Source: Hyphomicrobiaceae bacterium | GTDB lineage: Bacteria > Pseudomonadota > Alphaproteobacteria > Rhizobiales > Hyphomicrobiaceae | DNA length: 64,000 bases | NCBI GenBank assembly: GCA_023384095.1 | Contig: JAHDXT010000002.1 | Span: 246,918-310,917, forward strand | Direction of reading: 5' to 3' | In this document: positions 52,095 through 60,916 of the stretch, in pieces | Numbering within the stretch: the stretch's first letter is position 1 | How the letters are laid out: each line of letters starts with the position of its first letter | Program-made: the position numbers and the translations under genes | Notes under the pieces: generated by a model | What the model was told of the DNA's origin: nothing | The model's input: the letters and a program-made list of their open reading frames with translations, nothing else | The model's database searches: none

Positions 52095-52538
52095 ATGCAA
52101 AATCAGCGTCTCGAGCATGGCGGTGATCGGACCGATGGCGGGCCGACGGTGCGGCGCCGGAAAGCGCTCAGGCGTGCGTGCCTTGTCGCGGCTTCGCTGA
52201 CGGCTGCGGCGGGTGGAGCAGCTCTCTACCTTGCGCACTTGGATGCTCGTTTCGAGACAGGCATACGGCCGACGCTGTCCCGCAGCCCTGCCTATCTGTT
52301 CGGTTTCGCACACGCTGCCCTGGCCGGGTGCGATTTCGTTCCCGGTGCCGGGCTCGATCGGCTTGCCGCCGCGGTTCGGACCGGTGGGCAGGGAATCGTG
52401 CCCGACGAGGTGAAGGCGGGGTTCGGCGATTTTCATGGGCTGCAACGGGCGCGCGGCCAGACCGACGCCTGCCGACAGGCTGAACGGTTCCTCGGGCCTC
52501 GCGCGGATTCGCAGCCGGGCGTGCTGATGCCGCGCTGA
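52095..52538 (+). CDS. Hypothetical protein with one transmembrane segment
   Basis: This protein has 147 residues. A basic N-terminus (TVRRRKALRRACLV) is followed by one membrane segment (about 28-46) and a roughly 100-residue periplasmic tail with two or three cysteines (Cys79 and Cys126 could pair). No family recognised. It has no strong ribosome site, but codon use matches real genes nearby. It lies between two polysaccharide-related genes and may serve the same locus. Confidence 0.5.
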   Translation: MQNQRLEHGGDRTDGGPTVRRRKALRRACLVAASLTAAAGGAALYLAHLDARFETGIRPTLSRSPAYLFGFAHAALAGCDFVPGAGLDRLAAAVRTGGQGIVPDEVKAGFGDFHGLQRARGQTDACRQAERFLGPRADSQPGVLMPR

Positions 52539-52776
52539 TCGCGGCGGATCGCTGGTCGGAGCAGAGCGAAATATTCCGTCACCGGCGCTTTTAACCACCA
52601 ATTCACATTCGGCCCCCGATCGCGGCACGGCGGTTTAGGACTTGCTAAGCACCGCAAGTCTCTGGGGGGGCGGGCGAGCGCTGCTCCGAATACCGATCGG
52701 CCCTACGGCGGCAACGCCACTCCGGGCCTCAGTCCTCTCCAAAGACAACGCGACGTCGGATTGGCGAGGACTTTTC

Positions 52777-55700
52777 ATGACCGATGAGAAGCATGATCCG
52801 GTCTTCTTCGACCCGAAGGGCCGCCGGCGGGCGCTGTTCCGATTGGCGTCGTGGTCTTCCGCTTTTATGTTCTCTGGACTGATCGCCTGCTTCCTGTTCA
52901 GCATAGTCGCCACTCCCATGCTGCCGGAGCTGCGGGTCGCATTCGGCGCGGACCGCCTGCGTCCCGCGACCATCTTTTCCGCGCCCCTCTCGAGCCAGTT
53001 CGCACTCGACCTGAATCACAGGCGGAAGGCGCCAACAGCGCGATCGGGAGCGGTCCGGCGCTACGCGTTCTTCAACCATTGGGACGAGAACAGCTTCGTC
53101 TCGTTGCGCGAGCACGCGGACAAGATCGACGTCCTCGTGCCCGAGTGGCTGCATCTGGCTGGACCGGAGGGCGGGATCAGACATGATGACATCAGACGAG
53201 AAGAGCATGCGCGGGTCTGGCTGAAGAAGACCGCAGGCCGCCTGAAGGTCCTGCCGCTCATCAACAACTTCGATCCGGCCGGCAGCAGGTGGGACGGCGA
53301 AATCGTCGGCGCGCTGGTCGTCTCGGAAAAGGCGCGAGCCACGCTCGGCCGCAATCTCCTCGGCTACGTTCAGGAGGGCGGGTTTGCCGGCGTGGCCATC
53401 GATTTCAAGGCAATTCCCGACGCCGCGACCGAGGCATACGTCGGCTTCATCGCCGAGCTGCGCAAGCTGTTCGCGAAATCCGGCCTCGAGGTCTACGTCG
53501 TGCTGCCCGCCTATGAGAAGCGGATCGAGACCGAGCAGCTCGCCGCCGCAGCCGACAAGGTGATCCTCCTCGCCTATGACGCCCACTGGGAGGGCGGGCC
53601 TGCAGGCCCGCTTGCGGCGCAGGGCTGGTTCGAGGCCCAGCTCGACGATCATTTCAGGACGGTCGACGGCGGCAAGCTGGTCGTCGCCTTGGGATCATAT
53701 GCGGTCGATTGGAGAGAACAGGGGCCGGGGCGTCGCCTGCCGGTTTCGGCAGCATGGGACATGGCGGCGGACGCCGGAGCCCAGATCCGGTTCGATCCGG
53801 CGGGCCTGAACGGGACCTTCGCGTACCAGGACGAGAAAGGGCGTCGGCACACCGTCTGGATGCTCGACGGTGTGACCGCCTTCAACCAGACCGCGGCAGC
53901 GCTGGCGATGGAGCCGGCAGGGATCGCTCTCTGGAGGCTCGGCACCGAGGACCCGACCGTGTGGCAGAGCTTCGGCCGGGGCAATGTGCCGAGCCATGAT
54001 ACCGCCAGCCGGCTCGAGCACGTCGAGCCGAGTCGGGAGGTCGTCTACAAGGGCGAAGGAGAGGTCCTGAAGGCGACCGATCGCGTCAACAGCGGCCGGC
54101 GCACGGTCGAGTACGATCAGAGGCACAACCTGATCACCAGCCAGACGATGGTCGAGCTGCCTCGCTCGATGACCATCACCCGCTGGGGGCACAGCAGCGA
54201 CAAGCTGATCGCCCTGACGTTCGACGACGGCCCGTCGCGCGAGTACACACCAGAGATCCTGCGCATACTGCGCCAGAAGAACGCCAAGGCGACGTTCTTC
54301 GTCGTCGGCGCCAATGCGGCGCTCGAGCCGGGGATACTGCGTGCCATCCATGCGGACGGGCACGACATCGGCAATCACACCTTCACTCACCCGAATCTGA
54401 CTGAAATACCGGCTGCCCAGCTCGACATGGAGCTGAACGCGACGCAGCGCGTGCTCGAGTCCAAGCTCGGCGTGCGCACGGCCCTCTTCCGGCCGCCGTT
54501 CGTGAAGGACGTCGAGCCGGAGACCCGCGACCAGGCGCGCACGCTCGTGACCTCCGCCGCGATGGGCTACATCACCATCGGCCTGAAGATCGATCCGTTC
54601 GACTGGGAGCGGCCCGGGACGCAGGAGATCGTCAGACGCACGCTGGATTACGCCACGGGCCAGCGCGGCAACGTGGTGCTGCTGCATGACGGAGGCGGCG
54701 ACCGGAGCCAGACGGTCGAGGCCCTGCCGCAGCTCATCGACGAGTTGCGCGCCCGCGGCTTCCGCCTCGTCACCATCAGCGAGCTGCTCGGCCTTTCGCG
54801 CGACGAGGTGATGCCCCGGCTGCCGGAGAATGGCCGCTACGTGAGCTGGATCAACGACATCGGCTTCACGCTGGCCCGTCAATTCAGCATCGGCCTCGCC
54901 GCCGTGTTCATGGTCGGCATCGTGCTCGGCATGATGCGGCTCATCCTCGTCGCGGCGGCGGCCTGGGTGCAGTCACGGCGCGAGCTGAAGCGGGCCGGCG
55001 GGAGATGGACGCCGCTGTCGCTCGCTGTCATCGTGCCGGCCTACAACGAGGAGAAGGTCATCTGCGACTGCATCTCGTCGCTGTTGGCCAGCCGCGGCGT
55101 CGATTTCGACATTCTCGTCGTCGACGACGGCTCCACCGACGGGACCAGCAGCGCGGTGCAGGACGTCTTCGGCGAGCATCCGCGCGTGAAGCTCCGCCGG
55201 AAGCCGAACGGCGGCAAGGCGAGCGCGTTGAACTGGGCAGTGGCCGGCTTGGACGTCGAGGTCTTCGTGGCGGTCGATGCCGACACCCGGCTCGATCCGG
55301 ACGCCATTGCCCGGCTCGTGCGGCACTTCGCCGATACGTCGGTCGGGGCGGTCGCCGGCACGGTGCACGTGGGCAATGCAACGGGCCTGCTGACGCGCTT
55401 TCAGGCGCTCGAGTATGTCACCAGCCAAAGCCTCGACCGGAGGGCTCTCGAGCTTGCGAACGGGATCATCGTCGTGCCGGGAGCAATCGGCGCCTGGCGG
55501 CGGGCCGCGGTCGTCGAGGTCGGCGGCTATGGCACCGACACGCTGGCCGAGGATGCAGACCTGACATTGAAGCTCGAGCGCGCGGACTGGAAGGTGCTCT
55601 ACGAGCCGCGCGCGTTTGCGCAGACCGAGGCTCCCGCAACCGTCGAGCAATTCCTGAAACAGCGCTTCCGGTGGATGTTCGGGACGCTGCAGGTGGCGTT

Positions 55701-56208
55701 CAAGCATCTCAGGACCATCCGCCGGACGCGGGCGATCGGCGTCAAGTACTTCGCGCTGCCCAATATCCTGCTGTTTCAGTTCCTGTTCGCGCTGATCTCT
55801 CCCGTCATCGATCTGGTGCTGGTGCTCAGCATCGCCGCTGACCTGTGGGACTACTACACACGGTTCACGCTCGAGATCTCGGCGACGACCTGGAACATCC
55901 TGGCGTACTGGCTCGTCTTCCAGGCGCTGGAGCTTGCGGTAGGGGTTCTGGCCTTTCGGCTCGACCGCGGGGAACGCCGCTGGTCCTTGCTGCCGCTCAT
56001 GGTGCTGCAGCGCTTCTGCTACAGGCAGCTCATCTACTGGGTGGCGATGAAAGCCGCGGCTGCGGCCATTCGCGGTCGCCTGACCGGCTGGGGCAAGCTG
56101 CAGCGGAGCGGGTTGGGGAAAACCCCCGCCGGCAGCGCGACGGCGCAGCATGGCGCGAATGCAGCGCGCTTACGCGAGCAATCCCAGGGGAGCAGCGCGC
56201 TGACCTGA
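52777..56208 (+). CDS. Three-domain polysaccharide enzyme: GH18-like, NodB deacetylase (CE4) and GT2 synthase
   Basis: This protein has 1,143 residues from ATG 52777 (GCGAGGA upstream). The N-terminal TM (about 28-48) is followed by a GH18-like barrel (about 90-425), a CE4 domain (about 475-690) with TFDDGPS, HxxxH in GNHTFTH and RPPF, a TM near 712-735, a GT2 domain (about 750-1000) with VPAYNEE, DDGSTDGT, DADT, AEDADLTLKLE and the QxxRW motif QRFRW, and TM helices at the end. This layout suggests synthesis, partial deacetylation and perhaps trimming of an N-acetylglucosamine-type polymer. In the GH18-like part the catalytic DxxDxDxE reads AGVAIDFK, with Lys211 replacing the catalytic Glu, so it probably only binds the chain. 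Confidence 0.92.
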   Translation: MTDEKHDPVFFDPKGRRRALFRLASWSSAFMFSGLIACFLFSIVATPMLPELRVAFGADRLRPATIFSAPLSSQFALDLNHRRKAPTARSGAVRRYAFFNHWDENSFVSLREHADKIDVLVPEWLHLAGPEGGIRHDDIRREEHARVWLKKTAGRLKVLPLINNFDPAGSRWDGEIVGALVVSEKARATLGRNLLGYVQEGGFAGVAIDFKAIPDAATEAYVGFIAELRKLFAKSGLEVYVVLPAYEKRIETEQLAAAADKVILLAYDAHWEGGPAGPLAAQGWFEAQLDDHFRTVDGGKLVVALGSYAVDWREQGPGRRLPVSAAWDMAADAGAQIRFDPAGLNGTFAYQDEKGRRHTVWMLDGVTAFNQTAAALAMEPAGIALWRLGTEDPTVWQSFGRGNVPSHDTASRLEHVEPSREVVYKGEGEVLKATDRVNSGRRTVEYDQRHNLITSQTMVELPRSMTITRWGHSSDKLIALTFDDGPSREYTPEILRILRQKNAKATFFVVGANAALEPGILRAIHADGHDIGNHTFTHPNLTEIPAAQLDMELNATQRVLESKLGVRTALFRPPFVKDVEPETRDQARTLVTSAAMGYITIGLKIDPFDWERPGTQEIVRRTLDYATGQRGNVVLLHDGGGDRSQTVEALPQLIDELRARGFRLVTISELLGLSRDEVMPRLPENGRYVSWINDIGFTLARQFSIGLAAVFMVGIVLGMMRLILVAAAAWVQSRRELKRAGGRWTPLSLAVIVPAYNEEKVICDCISSLLASRGVDFDILVVDDGSTDGTSSAVQDVFGEHPRVKLRRKPNGGKASALNWAVAGLDVEVFVAVDADTRLDPDAIARLVRHFADTSVGAVAGTVHVGNATGLLTRFQALEYVTSQSLDRRALELANGIIVVPGAIGAWRRAAVVEVGGYGTDTLAEDADLTLKLERADWKVLYEPRAFAQTEAPATVEQFLKQRFRWMFGTLQVAFKHLRTIRRTRAIGVKYFALPNILLFQFLFALISPVIDLVLVLSIAADLWDYYTRFTLEISATTWNILAYWLVFQALELAVGVLAFRLDRGERRWSLLPLMVLQRFCYRQLIYWVAMKAAAAAIRGRLTGWGKLQRSGLGKTPAGSATAQHGANAARLREQSQGSSALT

Positions 56209-56221
56209 CCGCCCGGTCAGG
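56204..56221. terminator. Hairpin between convergent polysaccharide genes
   Basis: CCTGACC and GGTCAGG form a 7-bp stem with a 4-nt loop that overlaps the stop codon of the three-domain synthase and lies 22 bp from the end of the convergent gene. No T-run. Confidence 0.45.
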
Positions 56222-56242
56222 CCAGCGGACAAAGCAGCGTGC

Positions 56243-57034
56243 TCAGAACACGAGACTGAAGCTGACGCCGCCGTAGACCCCTTCGCCGCCCCGGCTGCCG
56301 CTCGACCCGTTGTCGTCATCGACGAACTGGTGGCCGACGTAGCCGGTGATCTCGCTCAGCAGCGCAGGAGACAGCTCGTGCCGAAGGGTAACGAAGCCGC
56401 CGGCCCGCTGGGCCTCGAAACCGTCGTTGCCGAGGGCTGTCACCTCTGGGCCGATCACGAAGCGGCCGGCATTGTAGCCGATGCGTCCGCGCGCCCAGTA
56501 GGAGTCGAAGGCTGTCGAATAGGTGCCGTTGATGCTCCAGTATATGGGCGAATCGTAAGCGGCGACGAGATCGGCAGCCACCTTGAAGCCGACTTCGCTG
56601 CCATTGACGCTGTTGGTCGGATCGTTGGGCGTGAGGTCGTAGTCCTGGTACTCGACGCCGACGTAGCCGATGAAGGTCATATAATCGCGGTGCCACATGT
56701 AGCCGATCATGACATCGCCCTGGACGCCGTCGCCGTCGACCACTCCGCCGAAGACGACATCGGTGTCGTACTCGTACTGAGCCACGCCTGCGAAGCCGCG
56801 CAGCACGAAGCCGTCGCGGCCGAGGTCGCGATTGAGCGCGTAGATCACCCCCGAATAGAAGTAGGAGGCATCCTTCGACCAGTCGGAGCCCGAGAACGTC
56901 ACCGTCGACTTCGGCGTAACGAGCGGCTCCGGGGCGTAGTAGTCCTTCAATCCTTCAGCGTGCGCCGCGCTCGCGACAGTGAAAGCCCCGATCAGCGACG
57001 CTGCAGCGCCGGCAATCCATGAATTCTGCCGCAT
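56243..57034 (-). CDS. bcsS: Cellulose biosynthesis protein BcsS-like outer-membrane protein
   Basis: This protein has 263 residues from ATG 57032-57034, with GGGAGAA upstream. The signal peptide (about 1-26) ends in ASAAHA-EG. The mature part alternates aromatic and polar residues in about ten beta strands (for example YFYSGVIYALNRDLGRDG, MIGYMWHRDYMTFIGYVGVE) and ends in a final Phe (SFSLVF), typical of outer-membrane barrels. It matches the BcsS family, found with bcsA-type cellulose genes in Hyphomicrobiales. No bcs synthase genes are in the window, so it may serve the neighbouring synthase. Confidence 0.8.
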   Translation of the reverse strand: MRQNSWIAGAAASLIGAFTVASAAHAEGLKDYYAPEPLVTPKSTVTFSGSDWSKDASYFYSGVIYALNRDLGRDGFVLRGFAGVAQYEYDTDVVFGGVVDGDGVQGDVMIGYMWHRDYMTFIGYVGVEYQDYDLTPNDPTNSVNGSEVGFKVAADLVAAYDSPIYWSINGTYSTAFDSYWARGRIGYNAGRFVIGPEVTALGNDGFEAQRAGGFVTLRHELSPALLSEITGYVGHQFVDDDNGSSGSRGGEGVYGGVSFSLVF

Positions 57035-57244
57035 TGGTTCTCCCCCTCGCGAATCCCCACTGGCGACCAGAAAATGTCGATTCGTGGTTAACGAGTGGTT
57101 GCGGTGATTCGCACGGTTCGTCAATTGACGGCACTCGCTCGCCTGGAGCCGTCAGGGCCGGCCCGTCCGCTGCCGTGCGCCCGCACGGCCGGTGGTAACC
57201 CGGCCACGCGCGAGGGTGCCGGCTTCGGCGGCGCCGCACGATGC

Positions 57245-57943
57245 TCAGACGGACGGGTCGTCGATCAGCGGATCGGGCCGGGCAAGCCGCTCGAGGGCGT
57301 CGGCATCCTCGATCCGGATTTCACGGCCGTTGACCTTGACGCCGTGCCGCGCCAGCTCGGCAAAGTTGCGCGACAGGTTCTCGGGTCTCATCCCGAGCTG
57401 CGAGGCGAGCGAGCGCTTCTCGAAGGGGATCAGGAACCGCCCGGTGCCGCCGGCATCGAGGTTGGCCCGGAAGATCCAGCTCGCCAGCCGCTCGATGCTG
57501 GGCCGCAGCCGCATATTCTTGAGATCCTTGACGATTGCCCGATAGCGGTTGGCAAACTCGTGGATGGTCGCACGCGCGAACGCAGGGTCCTGATCGAACA
57601 CCGCGCGCACGGCCTCGGCCGGGATGAGCACGATCAGCGACGGCTTCAACGTTCGGGCGGAGGTCAGGTAGGGCCGGTCGAGCACGACAGCGGCGAGGAT
57701 CAGCGCCGCCGGCGGGCCGATGATCGACAGCGTCGTCTCGCGGTCGCCGTGGGTTGCGAACTGCTCGACGGCGCCTTCGACGATGACATGGAGGAAGTCG
57801 GGCTGCTCGCCTTCGTGCAGCAGAATGACGTGGTCCGGAAAACGCTGCAGATACCCTGCCGCAACCAGCGTCTCGAAACTCGTGTCCTTCATGTTCCGGA
57901 ACAACGGAACGCGACGGATGTACTCCGCGTCGGCGGCGCGCAC
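57245..57943 (-). CDS. CRP/FNR-family regulator without cysteines (DNR/NnrR-like)
   Basis: This protein has 232 residues from GTG 57941-57943, with GGGGAGAG 6 nt upstream; the longer frame from ATG 58009 would run through the upstream regulatory box. It has an N-terminal cyclic-nucleotide-type beta-barrel (about 10-115), a dimerisation helix, and a C-terminal helix-turn-helix whose recognition helix reads RPENLSRNF, with the Glu188-Ser191-Arg192 set that reads TTGAT/TTGAC half-sites. There is no cysteine at all, so no FNR iron-sulfur cluster; DNR/NnrR-type heme or NO sensing is the best guess. It is divergent from narK, with FNR-type boxes between. Confidence 0.88.
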   Translation of the reverse strand: MRAADAEYIRRVPLFRNMKDTSFETLVAAGYLQRFPDHVILLHEGEQPDFLHVIVEGAVEQFATHGDRETTLSIIGPPAALILAAVVLDRPYLTSARTLKPSLIVLIPAEAVRAVFDQDPAFARATIHEFANRYRAIVKDLKNMRLRPSIERLASWIFRANLDAGGTGRFLIPFEKRSLASQLGMRPENLSRNFAELARHGVKVNGREIRIEDADALERLARPDPLIDDPSV

Positions 57944-57973
57944 GGCAGCTCTCCCCAAAGGCGCTCGGCAAAA

Positions 57974-57987
57974 TTGACGAAAATCAA
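57974..57987. promoter_or_regulatory. FNR-type box TTGAC-n4-ATCAA near the regulator gene
   Basis: TTGAC GAAA ATCAA lies 31-44 bp upstream of the GTG of the divergent CRP/FNR-family gene. It is one mismatch from the canonical TTGAT-n4-ATCAA. The place suits autoregulation. A second overlapping AATCAAG/ATCAA run follows to 58010. Confidence 0.6.
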
Positions 57988-58073
57988 GATGCAGATCAAG
58001 TGAAATCAAACTGTGGCTCCCGTGCCCAGTTTGAGAATGCTATGTTCATCGTCAGCGCCAGACCGCATTGCGC

Positions 58074-58087
58074 TTGATATAGATCAA
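58074..58087 (+). promoter_or_regulatory. Perfect FNR/FixK/DNR box upstream of narK
   Basis: TTGAT ATAG ATCAA is a perfect dyad centred about 80 bp before the narK ATG. If it acts as a class II activator site (-41.5), the transcript would start near 58122. It implies narK-narG induction under low oxygen or nitrogen oxides. Confidence 0.88.
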
Positions 58088-58160
58088 TACATTTTGCGCT
58101 GCAGTAGGCGATGTCTCGTGCGCGATCGACAGTCTGGATCGATCGAATCGGGGTGCTTCC

Positions 58161-60905
58161 ATGAACGATCTCGCCGCCGTACGCCCGGGCGATCAGAGCA
58201 GGGCCCTGTGGCTTTCGACGACTGCGTTCACTGTCTGTTTCGCAGTCTGGACCATCTTCTCGATCATCGGCATTCAGATCAAAAAAGACCTCGGCCTCAA
58301 CGAAACCCAGTTCGGCCTGCTCGTCGGTACGCCCATTCTGACCGGCAGCCTCATCCGCCTGGTGCTGGGTGTGTGGACCGACCAGTACGGCGGCCGCGTC
58401 GTCTACACCGCGGTGATGCTGTCGGCGGCGCTGGCGACGTGGCTGCTGACCTTCGCCTACGACTACCCGACCTTCCTGCTGGCGGCCCTCGGCGTCGGGA
58501 TCGCCGGCGGCTCGTTCGCCGTCGGCATCGCCTACGTCTCGAAGTGGTACCCCGGGGAGAAGCAGGGCACCGCGCTCGGCATTTTCGGCGCCGGCAACGT
58601 CGGCGCGGCTGTCACCAAGTTCATCGCACCGTTCGTGATGGTCGCCTACGGCTGGCAGGCCGTAGCCAACCTCTGGGCGCTCGCCATGGCCGTGATGGCA
58701 GTCGTCTTCTGGGTCATGACCAGGGACGAGCCGCAGCTCGAGGCGCGGCGCAAGGCCGGCGTCAAGCCTCAGCCCATGCTGGCCATGCTGGCGCCGCTCA
58801 AGAACCTGCAGGTGTGGCGCTTCTCACTCTACTACTTCTTCGTGTTCGGCGCCTTCGTCGCGCTCGCACTATGGCTGCCGCGGTACGTCATCGGCGTCTA
58901 CGGCCTCGACATCGCCACTGCCGGCATGATCGGCGCCTTCTATTCCGTGCCGGCCTCGATCTTCCGCATCTATGGCGGACACCTCTCCGACAAGTACGGT
59001 GCGCGTCGCGTCATGTACTGGACGTTCGGCGTCTCGGTCGTCTGCACCTTCCTGCTGTCCTATCCGCCGACCGATTACGTGGTGAGGGGAATTCATGGTC
59101 CGATGACCTTCACGCTGGAGACGGGGCTGTTCGCCTTCGTGGTGCTCGTTTTCGTGCTGGGCTTCTTCATGAGTCTCGGCAAGGCCGCCGTCTACAAGCA
59201 CATCCCGGTCTACTACCCCGGCCACGTCGGCTCGGTGGGCGGCGTGGTCGGCCTCGTCGGCGGCCTCGGCGGCTTCGTCCTGCCGATCATGTTCGGCCTG
59301 CTGAACGACCTGACCGGCATCTGGCAGAGCTGCTTCATGCTCCTGTTCGCCGTCGTCGCCGTCTCGCTGGCGTGGATGCACGTGTCGATCCGCACCATGG
59401 AGCGCGAGGCGCTGGGGCCGGAGCTGAGGAAGCTGCCGGAGCTGCCGGAGATGCAGGAGATCCACGAGCCGCGCCATGCCGGCGTGCTCGGCCCGCATCT
59501 GATCGAGGATTGGCGCCCGGAAAACGAGGAGTTCTGGGAGACCAGGGGCCGGTCAATCGCGCGCCGCAACCTGCTGATCTCGGTACCCTCCCTGCTGCTC
59601 TCGTTCGCGGTGTGGATGGTGTGGTCGGTCGTCGTCGCCAAGCTGCCGGCGGTCGGCTTCAGATATACGACCGACCAGCTCTTCTGGCTAGCGGCGCTGC
59701 CCGGGCTGTCCGGCGCCACGCTGCGCATTTTCTACTCGTTCATGGTGCCGATCTTCGGCGGCCGGCTGTGGACGACGCTCGCCACGTGGTCGCTGCTGAT
59801 CCCGGCGGTCGGCATCGGCCTCGCCGTCCAGAACCCCGAGACGCCATACTGGCTGTTCTTGGCTCTGGCATTGCTGTGCGGGCTCGGCGGCGGCAATTTC
59901 GCCTCGTCCATGTCGAACATCTCCTTCTTCTACCCGAAGGCGGAGAAGGGCAACGCTCTGGCCCTCAACGCCGGGCTCGGCAATCTCGGCGTCAGCGTCG
60001 TCCAGTTCGTGGTGCCTCTCGCCATCACCGCGGGCGTGTTCGGCTGGCTCGGCGGCGACCCGGTCATGGTCAGGGGAGCGGCAGGCGAGGCGCCGCTCTG
60101 GCTGCAGAACGCCGGCTTCGTCTGGGTGCCGTTCATCGTCGCAGCCGCGTTCGCGGCCTGGTTCGGCATGAACGATCTCGCCAGCGCGCGGGCCTCGTTC
60201 GCCGAGCAGTCGGTGATCTTCCAGCGCAAGCAGAACTGGATCATGTGCTGGCTCTACACCGGCACGTTCGGCTCGTTCATCGGCTACTCGGCGGGCTTCC
60301 CGCTGCTCGCCAGGACGCAGTTTCCAGACATCGACGTGCTGCCCTACGTGTTCCTCGGGCCGCTGATCGGCTCGCTGTCGCGGGTCTCGGCGGGCTGGGT
60401 GTCCGACAGATACGGGGGCGGCCGCGTCACCTTCTGGGTGTTCATCGGCATGGCCCTCGGCGTCCTGGGCGTCCTCTACTCGCTCAGCGCGGGCAGCTTC
60501 GCCGGCTTCTTCGCGATGTTCATGTTCCTGTTCTTCGCGAGCGGCGTCGGCAATGCCTCCACCTTCCAGATGATCCCCGCGATCATGCGCAAGGAGATGG
60601 AGAGGCTGATGCCGGGCGCCGATACGAGCGCGCGCATGCGGCAGGCGGACAAGGAAAGCGCGGCGATCATCGGATTCTCGTCGGCCATAGCCGCTTACGG
60701 GGCCTTCTTCATTCCGAAAAGCTATGGTACGTCCATCGCCCTTACCGGGGGCGCTCAGGCGGCGCTCTGGGCGTTCCTGGTGTTCTATCTCACCTGCATC
60801 GCCATCACCTGGGCCGTCTACACGCGCCCCGGCGGCCTCCTGCACGACGTCGAACGCGGCGGCGGCATCACCTCGAAAACTGCGGCAGCCGAAGCCGCGC
60901 GTTGA
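58161..60905 (+). CDS. narK: Fused nitrate/nitrite transporter NarK1-NarK2
   Basis: This 914-residue protein consists of two complete 12-helix major-facilitator units, as in NarK1K2 of Paracoccus. Half 1 (about 15-425) resembles the NarK1 nitrate/proton symporter and half 2 (about 470-895) the NarK2 nitrate/nitrite antiporter. Nitrate-signature glycine motifs appear in both halves (GIAGGSFAVG and GLGGGNFASS). The substrate-binding arginines are present in each half (Arg66 in SLIRLVLG; RISFRIY-like SIFRIYGGHLSDKYG; ATLRIFYSF; SRVSAGWVSDRYG). It supplies nitrate to NarG and exports nitrite. narG starts 12 bp downstream, so they form an operon. Confidence 0.96.
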   Translation: MNDLAAVRPGDQSRALWLSTTAFTVCFAVWTIFSIIGIQIKKDLGLNETQFGLLVGTPILTGSLIRLVLGVWTDQYGGRVVYTAVMLSAALATWLLTFAYDYPTFLLAALGVGIAGGSFAVGIAYVSKWYPGEKQGTALGIFGAGNVGAAVTKFIAPFVMVAYGWQAVANLWALAMAVMAVVFWVMTRDEPQLEARRKAGVKPQPMLAMLAPLKNLQVWRFSLYYFFVFGAFVALALWLPRYVIGVYGLDIATAGMIGAFYSVPASIFRIYGGHLSDKYGARRVMYWTFGVSVVCTFLLSYPPTDYVVRGIHGPMTFTLETGLFAFVVLVFVLGFFMSLGKAAVYKHIPVYYPGHVGSVGGVVGLVGGLGGFVLPIMFGLLNDLTGIWQSCFMLLFAVVAVSLAWMHVSIRTMEREALGPELRKLPELPEMQEIHEPRHAGVLGPHLIEDWRPENEEFWETRGRSIARRNLLISVPSLLLSFAVWMVWSVVVAKLPAVGFRYTTDQLFWLAALPGLSGATLRIFYSFMVPIFGGRLWTTLATWSLLIPAVGIGLAVQNPETPYWLFLALALLCGLGGGNFASSMSNISFFYPKAEKGNALALNAGLGNLGVSVVQFVVPLAITAGVFGWLGGDPVMVRGAAGEAPLWLQNAGFVWVPFIVAAAFAAWFGMNDLASARASFAEQSVIFQRKQNWIMCWLYTGTFGSFIGYSAGFPLLARTQFPDIDVLPYVFLGPLIGSLSRVSAGWVSDRYGGGRVTFWVFIGMALGVLGVLYSLSAGSFAGFFAMFMFLFFASGVGNASTFQMIPAIMRKEMERLMPGADTSARMRQADKESAAIIGFSSAIAAYGAFFIPKSYGTSIALTGGAQAALWAFLVFYLTCIAITWAVYTRPGGLLHDVERGGGITSKTAAAEAAR

Positions 60906-60916
60906 CGGAGCACACG

